From: Lachnospiraceae bacterium UBA1683
Lineage (GTDB): Bacteria; Bacillota; Clostridia; Lachnospirales; Lachnospiraceae
NCBI GenBank assembly: GCA_002320245.1
Contig: DCKD01000082.1
Coordinates: 1 to 23,657 of the forward strand
Length of the DNA: 23,657 bases
Reading direction: 5' to 3'
The position numbers and the translations under genes are program-made. This document shows, piece by piece, positions 1 through 6,696 of this stretch (the first letter of the stretch is position 1; the number at the start of each line of letters is the position of its first letter). The notes beneath the pieces were generated by a model, which searched no databases, was not told where the DNA came from, and saw only the letters and a list, made by a program, of their open reading frames with translations.

Positions 1-4
1 GCCT

Positions 5-202
5 ATGGAACGGGTTGTGGAGTTCCCTACAGAGCCGATAAAAGTGGCTGATTTATTGATTCATGATACCTGTGTTTATGAGAATAAGCTTTTCAAAGGA
101 TACCTTGGAGATACATCCGTGGTAAATCGGTATTCAAAATCAGATTTACGTCAGATTGCAGAGCATTTGCTTGTGTACTGCAATAATGCGGAGGAGGAGT
201 AG
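5..202 (+). CDS. Small phage protein of unknown function, possibly 5'-truncated
   Basis: A 65-residue acidic open frame that ends in a run of glutamates (NNAEEE). I do not recognise a family. The reading frame stays open to the left window edge, so the ATG at position 5 may be internal and the real gene may begin outside the window. The first half contains a VADLLIHDTCVYENKLF stretch and the second half looks helical (KSDLRQIAEHLLVYC). It lies just upstream of other small genes that precede the late regulator, so it probably belongs to the end of the early or middle phage region. No function is proposed. Confidence 0.55.
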   Translation: MERVVEFPTEPIKVADLLIHDTCVYENKLFKGYLGDTSVVNRYSKSDLRQIAEHLLVYCNNAEEE

Positions 203-210
203 GTGTGGCG

Positions 211-294
211 ATGTCGGATATTATAAATCAAATAGCACCGGGAGCATTTGATTGGCACATAAAGCCAGTCGGTACAGAACAAACAAAGGGGTGA
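211..294 (+). CDS. Possible 27-residue small protein
   Basis: A short ATG frame beginning MSDIINQIAPGAFDWHIKP. It is preceded by a strong purine ribosome site (GAGGAGGAG at 191-199, inside the end of the previous gene), and its stop lies 6 bases before the next ATG. It fills what would otherwise be a gap of about 100 bases in a tightly packed series of genes, and the frame has no rare-codon run. Against it are its very small size, the rather long distance from the ribosome site and the absence of any family I recognise. The sequence at 286-292 also supplies the ribosome site for the next gene. Confidence 0.35.
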   Translation: MSDIINQIAPGAFDWHIKPVGTEQTKG

Positions 295-300
295 GACAAC

Positions 301-549
301 ATGAGACGGAAACGACAGAACGAGCGGGAGCGGAAACAGAAGGCAGCTGTGATACGGCAGACGGAAACCACGCATATGGCGGAGCGTAAGCCGGATGAAA
401 AGGCATTGGCTGACTTCCACCGCCCGGCGTACCAGGCAAGGAAGATGGTACAGGTGCAGGGGGAACAGATAGAGCATAAGAGCGTGGCTGAGTATTTGGC
501 AGAGAGGTATAAGATTGGAGTGGATGCCAGTGGACAAAGCAAAGCTTAA
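301..549 (+). CDS. Small basic phage protein of unknown function
   Basis: An 82-residue protein with a strongly charged N-terminus (MRRKRQNERERKQKAA) followed by a mixed helical part ending ASGQSKA. The ATG at 301 has a good ribosome site (AAGGGG about 9 bases upstream). Its end overlaps the start of the sigma-like regulator by about 35 bases in another frame, which suggests translational coupling. The basic N-terminus could bind nucleic acid, but that is only an inference from composition. I recognise no family and give no function. Confidence 0.6.
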   Translation: MRRKRQNERERKQKAAVIRQTETTHMAERKPDEKALADFHRPAYQARKMVQVQGEQIEHKSVAEYLAERYKIGVDASGQSKA

Positions 550-946
550 TCAGCTAAGACCTTTGAAGAAAGAGCTAGAACTAATTGATAAGAAGCTGGA
601 TAAGTTATATGAGCGTCAGGAGAATGTTCCTGTCGTGATGGGGAAGGTTACCGGCTCAAGCAGGGATTTCCCTTACACAGAGGTTCGGACAAGTGTACTG
701 ATGGATGAACCGAAGGAAGCGGATGAGATTGACAAACAGGTGCGCATCAAGGAGCAGCGTAGGGAGCAGGTGGAGATGCTCATTACTGAGATAGAGCAGT
801 TTATAGCGGAAATTCCGGACAGTGTGGACAGGCAGATATTTGAACTCACGTACATAGACGGGATGAAGCAGAGGGAGGTCGCAGAAGAGGTGGGATACAG
901 CCGAGGAAGAATCTCGCAAATAATAAGCAAATATCTGAAAGATTAA
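515..946 (+). CDS. Sigma-70 region 4-like phage regulator (late transcription regulator candidate)
   Basis: A 143-residue protein with a long charged coiled-coil-like N-terminal part (residues about 8-105) and a C-terminal helix-turn-helix at about 112-142 (IDGMKQREVAEEVGYSRGRI), typical of sigma-70 region 4 and of the DUF1492/ArpU-type phage regulators. Such proteins usually sit just before terS and activate the late structural operon. I chose the TTG at 515 because AGAGAGG at 501-507 is well spaced from it. The ATG at 524 would give nearly the same protein but has only GGAG 3 bases away. The gene is followed at once by a promoter-like extended -10 and two terminators, which fits a late-gene switch. 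The family assignment is fairly secure; the target is inferred. Confidence 0.8.
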   Translation: MEWMPVDKAKLNQLRPLKKELELIDKKLDKLYERQENVPVVMGKVTGSSRDFPYTEVRTSVLMDEPKEADEIDKQVRIKEQRREQVEMLITEIEQFIAEIPDSVDRQIFELTYIDGMKQREVAEEVGYSRGRISQIISKYLKD

Positions 947-975
947 CACAATTAACATTTTATGTATGCTATAAT
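942..975 (+). promoter_or_regulatory. Candidate late promoter: extended -10 with direct repeats upstream
   Basis: TATAAT at 970-975 is preceded by TG at 967-968, giving an extended -10. No good -35 hexamer lies at the usual distance. Instead the heptamer ATTAACA occurs twice, at 942-948 and 951-957 (9-base period), overlapping where a -35 would be. This is what an activator-dependent promoter might look like, and the likely activator is encoded immediately upstream. The -10 is seen directly; activator binding is inference. Confidence 0.5.
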
Positions 976-1035
976 TATTCTGGAACAGTTAGAACAAGAT
1001 TCTGATTGTAACCCCCTCATACAAAACCAGCGAAG

Positions 1036-1066
1036 AACGTCCTGTAGGAGATACGGGGCGTTTTTT
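1036..1066 (+). terminator. Rho-independent terminator upstream of the tRNA
   Basis: A 10-bp stem (1036-1045 with 1053-1062, including two G-U pairs) with a 7-base loop, followed by six T at 1061-1066. It lies about 60 bases downstream of the extended -10 promoter and before any coding gene, so a transcript from that promoter would be short unless it is antiterminated. Confidence 0.7.
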
Positions 1067-1085
1067 GTGTACCTTGCCAATAGAC

Positions 1086-1113
1086 AAAGAGGCACTTCGG
1101 TGTCTCTTTTCTC
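1086..1113 (+). terminator. Second hairpin terminator with TTCG loop
   Basis: A 10-bp stem (1086-1095 with 1100-1109, one G-U pair) closed by a TTCG tetraloop and followed by a T-rich tract (CTCTTTTCTCTT). It lies 15 bases before the tRNA. It may be a second terminator in tandem with the one at 1036, or a processing hairpin for the tRNA transcript. Confidence 0.55.
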
Positions 1114-1127
1114 TTGCACAAAAATCA

Positions 1128-1200
1128 GGATACTTAGCTCAGTTGGTCAGAGCACCCGGCTCATAACCGGGCGGTGCAGGTTCGATTCCAGCAGTATCCA
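1128..1200 (+). tRNA. tRNA with CAT anticodon (Met or lysidine-modified Ile2)
   Basis: A complete cloverleaf can be folded by hand. The acceptor stem GGATACT (1128-1134) pairs perfectly with AGTATCC (1193-1199). The D-stem is GCTC/GAGC, the anticodon stem CCCGG/CCGGG surrounds the loop CTCATAA (anticodon CAT at 1162-1164), the variable loop is 4 bases, and the T-arm is GCAGG TTCGATT CCAGC. The T-stem has one A-A mismatch in its middle. The discriminator is A1200 and the CCA end is not encoded (TTT follows). The loop and the CGGT variable region resemble Firmicutes Ile2 tRNAs, in which the anticodon C is changed to lysidine, but elongator Met cannot be excluded. It lies between the control region and terS. 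Confidence 0.88.
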
Positions 1201-1234
1201 TTTGAAAGAAAACTATGAAATGAGAGGTGGTGAT

Positions 1235-2032
1235 GTGGAAGATGTTAAGGAAATGATAAAGAATGATTATTTATCTGGTGTTACTCCTAAGCAGCTTGCT
1301 GATAAATATGATACCAGTCTAAATACAATTAAGTCGTGGATTAAGCGATATGGATGGTCAAAACTTAAAAAGAAAGGTGCATCTTTTATCGATGAGGGTG
1401 CACCCTCTAATACTTCTCGGGGTGCACCCCGGAAAAGGAAACTTGGTGCACAACCGGGCAACAAGAACGCTGTCGGTCACGGTGCACCGAAAGGAAATCA
1501 AAATGCAAAAAAGCATGGTCTCTTCTCCAGGTATCTTCCAGAAGATACGCTGGAGCTTTTTAATGCAATGGATGATTCAGATCCGCTTGACTTGCTGTGG
1601 GACCAGATAAAACTGGCATACACGGCAATCATCCGGGCACAGCAGATTATGTTCGTCAAGGATAAAGACGATAAAACCAAATCGAAGATTGAAAAGAAGC
1701 GTGGAAATGTATCTGGTGAAAAATGGGAGATCCAGTACGCATGGGATAAGCAGGCATCGTTTTTGGCAGCACAAGCGAAAGCACAGTCGGAGCTTCGAAG
1801 TATGATTAAGCAGTATGATGAACTTCTGAATAAGGACTGGGATTCTGCGAGCGAAGAACAGAAAGCACGCATTGAGCAGATGAAAGCTAATACAGAACGT
1901 CTGAGACGTGACAACAAACCGGAAGACGAGGAAGGAGTTGAGATAATCAATGATGCGCCAAAAGAAGCAGGTCAGAATATCGGACATCGTGATACCGAAG
2001 TATCTTCCGATATTCAACAACACGAAAATTAA
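1235..2032 (+). CDS. terS: Phage terminase small subunit (PBSX XtmA-type)
   Basis: A 265-residue DNA-recognition subunit of the packaging motor. Residues about 12-41 form a helix-turn-helix (TPKQLADKYDTSLNTIKSWI) followed by YGW, as in PBSX-type small terminases. Next come the basic, Gly/Ala/Pro-rich repeats typical of the family (GAQPGNKNAVGHGAPKGNQN, then KKHGLFSRYLPEDTLEL), and a helical oligomerisation part. I start at GTG 1235 because AGAGGTGG at 1223-1230 is ideally placed; ATG 1220 is possible but lacks a ribosome site. The frame is open back to 962, but that stretch runs through the terminators and the tRNA and cannot be coding. The end overlaps terL by 83 bases. The repeated GGTGCACC palindromes within it are reported separately. 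Confidence 0.88.
   Translation: MEDVKEMIKNDYLSGVTPKQLADKYDTSLNTIKSWIKRYGWSKLKKKGASFIDEGAPSNTSRGAPRKRKLGAQPGNKNAVGHGAPKGNQNAKKHGLFSRYLPEDTLELFNAMDDSDPLDLLWDQIKLAYTAIIRAQQIMFVKDKDDKTKSKIEKKRGNVSGEKWEIQYAWDKQASFLAAQAKAQSELRSMIKQYDELLNKDWDSASEEQKARIEQMKANTERLRRDNKPEDEEGVEIINDAPKEAGQNIGHRDTEVSSDIQQHEN
1376..1489 (+). repeat. Cluster of GGTGCACC palindromes inside terS (candidate packaging site)
   Basis: Five TGCA-centred copies: GGTGCA at 1376, the perfect 14-bp palindrome GAGGGTGCACCCTC at 1394-1407, the perfect 14-bp palindrome CGGGGTGCACCCCG at 1418-1431, GTGCAC at 1446-1451 and the 10-bp palindrome CGGTGCACCG at 1480-1489. Centre-to-centre spacings are 21, 24, 24 and 36 bases. They encode the Gly-Ala-Pro repeats of TerS, so part of the pattern is forced by the protein, but the flanking bases that complete the 14-bp palindromes are not. 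Confidence 0.6.
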
Positions 2033-3308
2033 GCATATCATCTTAACTTCTGGGCGTGCCGGCACGAAGTCCAGTTATGCTGCAATCAGAGCAGATTATC
2101 AATTAGTCTCAGACGCACATGGCTCTGTTGTAGTGCTCCGTAAGCATCATAATAAGCTGCGGAAGACGGTGTACAAGGAAATGCTACGGGGAATCAACCG
2201 GCTACAGATACCGAAAAGTAAATTTCTGATTACAAAATCTCCGATGGAGATTACCTACAAAAAATATGGAACGACGATGTACTTCTCTGGTTCTGACGGA
2301 ATTGATGATACAAAGGGTATCATTGATGAGAACAAGCCGATAAAGCTGGTTATCTTAGATGAGCTGACAGAGTTCTTCGATGATGGTGAGGGAGAAGATG
2401 AGCTGTCAAATATCGAGGCAACATTTGTCCGCGGGAACTCCGGTGGGTTTCAAATGATTTACCTGTACAATCCACCGAAGAATCCAAACGCACCAATTAA
2501 CGAGTGGTGCAAGAAGATGGAGAAGCGTGACGATTGTATTCACATCCATACCGATTATCGGGATGTTCCTGTAAAATGGCTCGGGCAGGATTTGATTGAT
2601 TCTGCTGAAGAAATGAAATCTTCGGACTTAAAAATGTATCGATGGGTGTGGCTCGGGGAGTCTACAAGAGTGGATGACTTGATTTATTATATGTTCAACT
2701 CAGAAAAACACGTGTACAATCCGGAGGATTACAGTGAGGAATCTAGAAAATCAATTGGGGAGATAGGAATCGGAGTGGATTATGGGCAGCAAAACCCTAC
2801 TGTATTTGAGGCATTTGGAATAGATTATGAGGTGCAGGCACTTCGGGGCTTGAAAGAATATTACCATTGCGGCCGTGATGAAGGAAAGCAGAAATCCCCA
2901 TCGGAGTATGCGAATGATATGAAAGCATTCTGTGAGGGGCTTGAAAAGGAATATAATCGGGTAGTAAGCTATATATTTATCGACCCGTCTGCGGCAGGAT
3001 TAATCGAAGAGGTTAGGCGAATTATCCCTCATATTCCGGTTGTTCCTGCGCAAAATGATGTAAAACTCGGAATCAGCCGTGTACAAAAGCTACTTACATT
3101 CGGAAAAATGTTGATAAGTTCTGAACAGAAGTGGCTCATAAAGGAAATGGGACTGTATCAATACGATGCAAGGAGCATCGAAAAAGGGAAAGAAGTTCCA
3201 GTGAAAGAGTCAGACCATGCCGAAGATGGAACACGATATCTGTGTATGGGTATGTGGAGAATGATCGTATATATGCTGCCTGTATCGGAAAGGGGTGATA
3301 GCAGTTGA
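1950..3308 (+). CDS. terL: Phage terminase large subunit (PBSX XtmB-type)
   Basis: A 452-residue packaging ATPase and nuclease that pumps DNA through the portal and cuts headful or unit lengths. The ATPase domain shows a variant Walker A at residues 34-42 (SGRAGTKSS) and a Walker B at 133-138 (LVILDE) continuing ELTEF. The C-terminal RNase H-like nuclease shows its acidic residues in GVDYG (D277), FIDPSAAG (D345) and a late DHAEDGTRY (residues 422-430). Length and motif order are normal for the family. ATG 1950 has GGAG at 1934-1937; a second ATG follows directly. The start lies inside terS in another frame, and the stop overlaps the TTG start of the portal gene. I see no damage. Confidence 0.95.
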   Translation: MMRQKKQVRISDIVIPKYLPIFNNTKIKHIILTSGRAGTKSSYAAIRADYQLVSDAHGSVVVLRKHHNKLRKTVYKEMLRGINRLQIPKSKFLITKSPMEITYKKYGTTMYFSGSDGIDDTKGIIDENKPIKLVILDELTEFFDDGEGEDELSNIEATFVRGNSGGFQMIYLYNPPKNPNAPINEWCKKMEKRDDCIHIHTDYRDVPVKWLGQDLIDSAEEMKSSDLKMYRWVWLGESTRVDDLIYYMFNSEKHVYNPEDYSEESRKSIGEIGIGVDYGQQNPTVFEAFGIDYEVQALRGLKEYYHCGRDEGKQKSPSEYANDMKAFCEGLEKEYNRVVSYIFIDPSAAGLIEEVRRIIPHIPVVPAQNDVKLGISRVQKLLTFGKMLISSEQKWLIKEMGLYQYDARSIEKGKEVPVKESDHAEDGTRYLCMGMWRMIVYMLPVSERGDSS

Positions 3309-4684
3309 TACAGTATGAAACAATAAAAAAGGCAATGGGAGTTGACATTGCAGTGTCTAAGCGGATGGCGAAAGCAATATACGCATGGACGAAGATGTAC
3401 ATGAACAAATCCCCTTGGATCGGTGAGGATGTAAAGGGGCTGAACCTTCCCGCGTCCATATCTGCTGAGATGGCAAGACTCGTAACTATGGAATCAAAAG
3501 TGAGCATAACAGGAAGTCCCCGAGCAGACTTTATTAGCCAGTGCATGCAGGGGTTCCTATGCGATTTGCAGAAGAATGTGGAATATGCATGCGCGATGGG
3601 CGGAATCGTGTTCAAGCCGTATCTTTCCTGTAATGGTATAGAGATAGATATTGTGAGGGCTGGAGACTTTTATCCAGTGGGTTTTAACAGCTCAGGAGAT
3701 ATCACGGCGGTTATCTTTCCAGAATTCAAGCGTGTCGGGAAGAAATTATATACTAGGCTGGAATATCAGGAATATGACGGGGAAACATACCGGATTGTGA
3801 ACCGCGCATTTGTAAGCCACGAGGCGCTCGTAAAAACGGATGATATTATTAATCTCGGGCAGGAAATTTCCTTGGATGAGATTAATGAATGGAAAGATAT
3901 TGAGCCATTTGTTGAATGGAAAAACGCGGAAGGAACACTGTTCTCCTACTTCAAAATTCCTCTCGCGAACAATATTGACATGGATTCCCCTCTTGGCGTT
4001 TCAGTTTATGCGAGGGCGGTCAATCAGATTCAGGATGCCGATGAGCAGTATGGAGCGACGCTGTGGGAATATCGCTCCAAGGAAACAGCGATTCAGGCAG
4101 CGGATGAATTTTTTAAGAGGGATAGAGATGGAAATACAATACTTCCGAAAGGAAAAGAAAGATTGTATCATGCGATGGGACCTAATGTAGCAGCTAAGGA
4201 TGGGAGCCCATTTTTTAATGCATATTCTCCGGAAATAAGAGACGAGAGCTTTTTTAATGGATACAACCGTATTGTTCAGAAGGTCGAATTCAACAGTGGG
4301 CTTGCTTATGGAACGCTGTCGGACCCACAGAATGTTGATAAGACTGCCGAGGAAATCAAGGCCAGCAAGCAGCGTTCTTATTCTACAGTAAAGTCCATTC
4401 AGAACAGCCTTTCGCATTCCATAACAACACTTGTTGCGGCGATTGATGCGTGGCTTACCATCGATGGAACAGTACCGGCTGGAAGAGTAGAAACGTCCTG
4501 CGATTGGGATGATTCATTGATTGTGGATAAGAAGTATGAGATAGAGCAGCTGCGGGCGGATTTAGGTACTGGTGCTGTTGGGCTTATTGAATACCGCATG
4601 AGACGGTTCAACGAAACGAAGGAGCAGGCAATAAAAATGTTGAAACTTGCGGAAGAATCCGACCCTGAAGCAGCAATGGAATAG
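3305..4684 (+). CDS. Phage portal protein (A118/SPP1 gp6-type)
   Basis: A 459-residue portal subunit. Twelve copies form the ring at one capsid vertex through which DNA enters and leaves. The C-terminal half has the A118-type signature (LAYGTLSDPQNVDKTAEEIK, ASKQRSYSTV), and the N-terminal half has the usual MSKVS-like segment (VTMESKVSITGSPRADF). The start is a TTG at 3305 overlapping the terL stop (TTGA), with GGGGTGAT as a well-placed ribosome site; no ATG fits better. It is followed after 10 bases by the minor capsid gene. The length is normal. Portal identity is secure; assignment to the A118 subtype rests on remembered family patterns. Confidence 0.93.
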   Translation: MIQYETIKKAMGVDIAVSKRMAKAIYAWTKMYMNKSPWIGEDVKGLNLPASISAEMARLVTMESKVSITGSPRADFISQCMQGFLCDLQKNVEYACAMGGIVFKPYLSCNGIEIDIVRAGDFYPVGFNSSGDITAVIFPEFKRVGKKLYTRLEYQEYDGETYRIVNRAFVSHEALVKTDDIINLGQEISLDEINEWKDIEPFVEWKNAEGTLFSYFKIPLANNIDMDSPLGVSVYARAVNQIQDADEQYGATLWEYRSKETAIQAADEFFKRDRDGNTILPKGKERLYHAMGPNVAAKDGSPFFNAYSPEIRDESFFNGYNRIVQKVEFNSGLAYGTLSDPQNVDKTAEEIKASKQRSYSTVKSIQNSLSHSITTLVAAIDAWLTIDGTVPAGRVETSCDWDDSLIVDKKYEIEQLRADLGTGAVGLIEYRMRRFNETKEQAIKMLKLAEESDPEAAME

Positions 4685-4694
4685 GTGAGAGATT

Positions 4695-6338
4695 ATGAGC
4701 CCGGAAGAAATGGAAAAGATTCCACAAAAAATAGAGCAGATGATGTACGGACTACAGCAGCGTATCATGGAAGATGTTGTCCGAAGAATCCAGATTGCTG
4801 GAGAAATTACCTCAACGACGGATTATCTGATTAATAAGTACAGATTGCTTGGCGGGACGACAGAGTTCATTGAAAGTGAGATAAAACGCTTGACAGGGCT
4901 AACGGATTTGGAGATCCAGAGGATATATGAAAAGGTCATTACGGAAGCGTATGCGAGGAATGAAGGCATCTATACAAAGTTAAATGCAGAATTCATTCCT
5001 TATGAAGAAAATGATGAGCTACAGATACTTGTAAGTTCCATAATTAATCAGACAAAGAACGAATTAAGCAATATTACCGGGTCAATGGGTTTTATGGTCG
5101 ATTATGGCATAAAGAAAGTATTCACCCCAATTTCCGAGTATTACCAGAAGTATCTGGATAACGCTTGCATGGATATTGCAAGTGGGGCGTATGATTATGG
5201 AAGCGTATTACGGCGCGTAGTAAAGAATATGACTGCAAGCGGAATAAGAACCGTAGGTTATGCATCCGGATACAGCAACAGGGCAACTGTTGCGGCAAGG
5301 AGAGCTGTCATGACAGGTGTTCATCAACTGAATGCGAAAATTAATGAGCAGACAGCAAAAGACCTTGGAACCGATACATATGAGGTAACATGGCATTCCG
5401 GGCACCGAGCAGAGCATTGGTGGGGCGGAAAAGTGTTTTTGTACAAAGAACTGGTAAGTGTATGCGGTCTCGGAACTGTCACTGGATTGTGTGGAGCGAA
5501 TTGCTACCACAGTTATAATGCATTTATTCCGGGGATATCCGTGCGGACATATTCTGACCAGCAGCTTGAAGAGATGGAAGCCCGTGAGAAGATAGAGAGG
5601 AACTGGCAGGGAAAATCGTACAATGCATATCAGGCAACGCAGAAGCAACGCCAGATGGAAACTCAGATGCGGAAGTATCGGGAGGATATTTCTCTCTTAA
5701 AAAAATCTGGTGGGAATGCAGAAGATATCTCTGCGTCACAGGCAAGATACATCAATACGTTACGACAGTACCGGGAGTTTTCAAAGAGGATGGAGCTTCC
5801 AGAGCAGATGGAACGGGTATATATCGATGGACTTGGAAGAGTAACTAAAAGTGGAAAGCCTGTAGCAACTGCTAGAAAGTTAGAAAAGAATGGAAAAAAC
5901 ATTGCTAAAGAGAAGGATTCTGTTATAATTGAGTCAGCAAATACGAAAGAGGTAAAAGATGTGCATTCTATTGGCAGGATTGATAAAAACATATATAGGT
6001 GCATAACAGAGGAGATAATAACAGACGAGGTTGTTATTACGGATGAGAGAATCCAGCATATAAAGGAACGACATCCGAATGATTATGAGAGATTTCGTTC
6101 TTATATGGCAGACATTATTTTGGAACCCGATTATATTATTAAAGCAAATAAACCAAACACGGCTACTATTTTAAAAGAAATTACAGATAATGGACAAAAA
6201 TTCCAATTGGTATTAAGGATTATAACTCCAGAAGATAACCCGAAGTTTAAGAATTCTGTTATTACGTTCCTGAACATCAATGAAAGAACTTGGAATAAAT
6301 ATCTTAGAAACAAGGAGATTCTTTACAAACGAGAATAA
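4695..6338 (+). CDS. Minor capsid protein (MuF/Phage_min_cap2) fused to a C-terminal PBECR-type nuclease toxin
   Basis: A 547-residue protein. Residues about 1-390 match the A118-type minor capsid protein that sits by the portal and is often ejected with the DNA. Visible signatures are a His/Cys-rich patch (HSGHRAEHWWGGKVFLYKEL, then CGLGTVTGLCGANCYHSY), a charged coiled coil (about 300-350) and the closing RVYIDGLGRVTKSGKPVATA, where this family often ends. The last 122 residues (about 426-547) are extra and resemble the PBECR2 fold of the barnase/EndoU/colicin E5/RelE group: VVITDERIQHIKERHPNDYE, a middle QLVLRI strand, SVITF, and TWNKYLRNKEILYK at the end. The toxin part is visibly more AT-rich than the capsid part, suggesting separate acquisition. 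ATG 4695 has AGGTGAG upstream. Toxin activity is inferred from the fold only. Confidence 0.88.
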   Translation: MSPEEMEKIPQKIEQMMYGLQQRIMEDVVRRIQIAGEITSTTDYLINKYRLLGGTTEFIESEIKRLTGLTDLEIQRIYEKVITEAYARNEGIYTKLNAEFIPYEENDELQILVSSIINQTKNELSNITGSMGFMVDYGIKKVFTPISEYYQKYLDNACMDIASGAYDYGSVLRRVVKNMTASGIRTVGYASGYSNRATVAARRAVMTGVHQLNAKINEQTAKDLGTDTYEVTWHSGHRAEHWWGGKVFLYKELVSVCGLGTVTGLCGANCYHSYNAFIPGISVRTYSDQQLEEMEAREKIERNWQGKSYNAYQATQKQRQMETQMRKYREDISLLKKSGGNAEDISASQARYINTLRQYREFSKRMELPEQMERVYIDGLGRVTKSGKPVATARKLEKNGKNIAKEKDSVIIESANTKEVKDVHSIGRIDKNIYRCITEEIITDEVVITDERIQHIKERHPNDYERFRSYMADIILEPDYIIKANKPNTATILKEITDNGQKFQLVLRIITPEDNPKFKNSVITFLNINERTWNKYLRNKEILYKRE

Positions 6339-6350
6339 AAATGTTATATT
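6322..6350 (+). promoter_or_regulatory. Candidate promoter for the structured RNA
   Basis: TTTACA at 6322-6327 and TATATT at 6345-6350 are separated by exactly 17 bases, inside the last codons and just past the stop of the minor capsid gene. Initiation would fall near 6357, a few bases before the 16-bp stem that opens the RNA. AT-rich sequence makes chance matches easy, hence the moderate confidence. Confidence 0.45.
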
Positions 6351-6360
6351 ATACATACAA

Positions 6361-6616
6361 TAGAGAGACTTCTTTGAGGTGGAAAATTCGTGTCGCCACA
6401 CACCAGAGATGGTTACCAAGAGATGCGAGAGTAGGCACGCTCGCCAAAGAAGTCTTTCTACTGTAAACGAAATGATATTTGAAGTAGGGAATGTGCTGCT
6501 ACGCACCCTCAGGGTCAAAAGAAATGCGGGAATGGGAACACCCGCCGAATACCTATCCGGATTAGCAATAAAAAAAAACGGTAACCACCAGTCAGTAATG
6601 GCAGGTGGTATTTTTG
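6361..6616 (+). ncRNA. Structured noncoding RNA, HEARO / IscB omega-RNA-like
   Basis: No convincing protein fits 6339-6690, but the strand folds extensively. A 16-bp stem (6361-6376 with 6445-6460, one G-U) encloses a smaller hairpin (GCGAG 6425-6429 with CTCGC 6440-6444). Downstream are a GTGC/GCAC hairpin (6493-6506), a GCGGG/CCCGC hairpin (6526-6545), CCGGATTAGCAAT, and a terminator (6584-6616). The single-stranded motifs CTGTAAAC and TGCTGCTACGCACC and the closing CCAGTCAG hairpin remind me of HEARO RNAs, now known as the guide RNAs of the IscB nuclease; this is recognition from memory and not a model search. No IscB gene follows; orphan copies are known. The 80-residue frame at 6379-6621 has no ribosome site and is not a credible gene. 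Confidence 0.55.
6584..6616 (+). terminator. Terminator closing the structured RNA
   Basis: ACCACC at 6584-6589 pairs with GGTGGT at 6604-6609. An A-A mismatch separates this from an inner GTCA/TGGC stem with a GTAA loop, and ATTTTT follows. It ends the RNA before the lipoprotein promoter. Confidence 0.65.
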
Positions 6617-6620
6617 TATG

Positions 6621-6642
6621 ATTTTATTGCGTACAGTGGAGT
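6621..6642 (+). repeat. 22-base direct repeat, copy 1
   Basis: ATTTTATTGCGTA followed by C and AGTGGAGT. The same 22 bases with a single difference (A for C) occur at 23177-23198. Both copies stand directly after a hairpin with a T-rich tail. Confidence 0.7.
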
Positions 6643-6655
6643 TATGGATTACAAT
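6627..6655 (+). promoter_or_regulatory. Candidate promoter of the lipoprotein gene
   Basis: TTGCGT at 6627-6632 and TACAAT at 6650-6655 are 17 bases apart, about 40 bases before the lipoprotein start and just after a terminator. Together with the terminator at 7737 this would make the lipoprotein an independent transcription unit, as is usual for phage morons. The -35 part lies within a 22-base sequence repeated near the holin. Confidence 0.45.
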
Positions 6656-6696
6656 AAAGTTGTGGTGGTTTTGGATACAGTAGAGGGAGGATGCGA

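Noticed and set aside
962..1234. In-frame upstream extension of the terminase small subunit from an ATG at 962
   Set aside because: The stretch crosses two terminators and the tRNA and has no ribosome site; the family starts near the helix-turn-helix, so GTG 1235 is preferred.
6379..6621. 80-codon open frame across the structured RNA
   Set aside because: No ribosome site, no family resemblance, and it runs through several stable hairpins and into the terminator.
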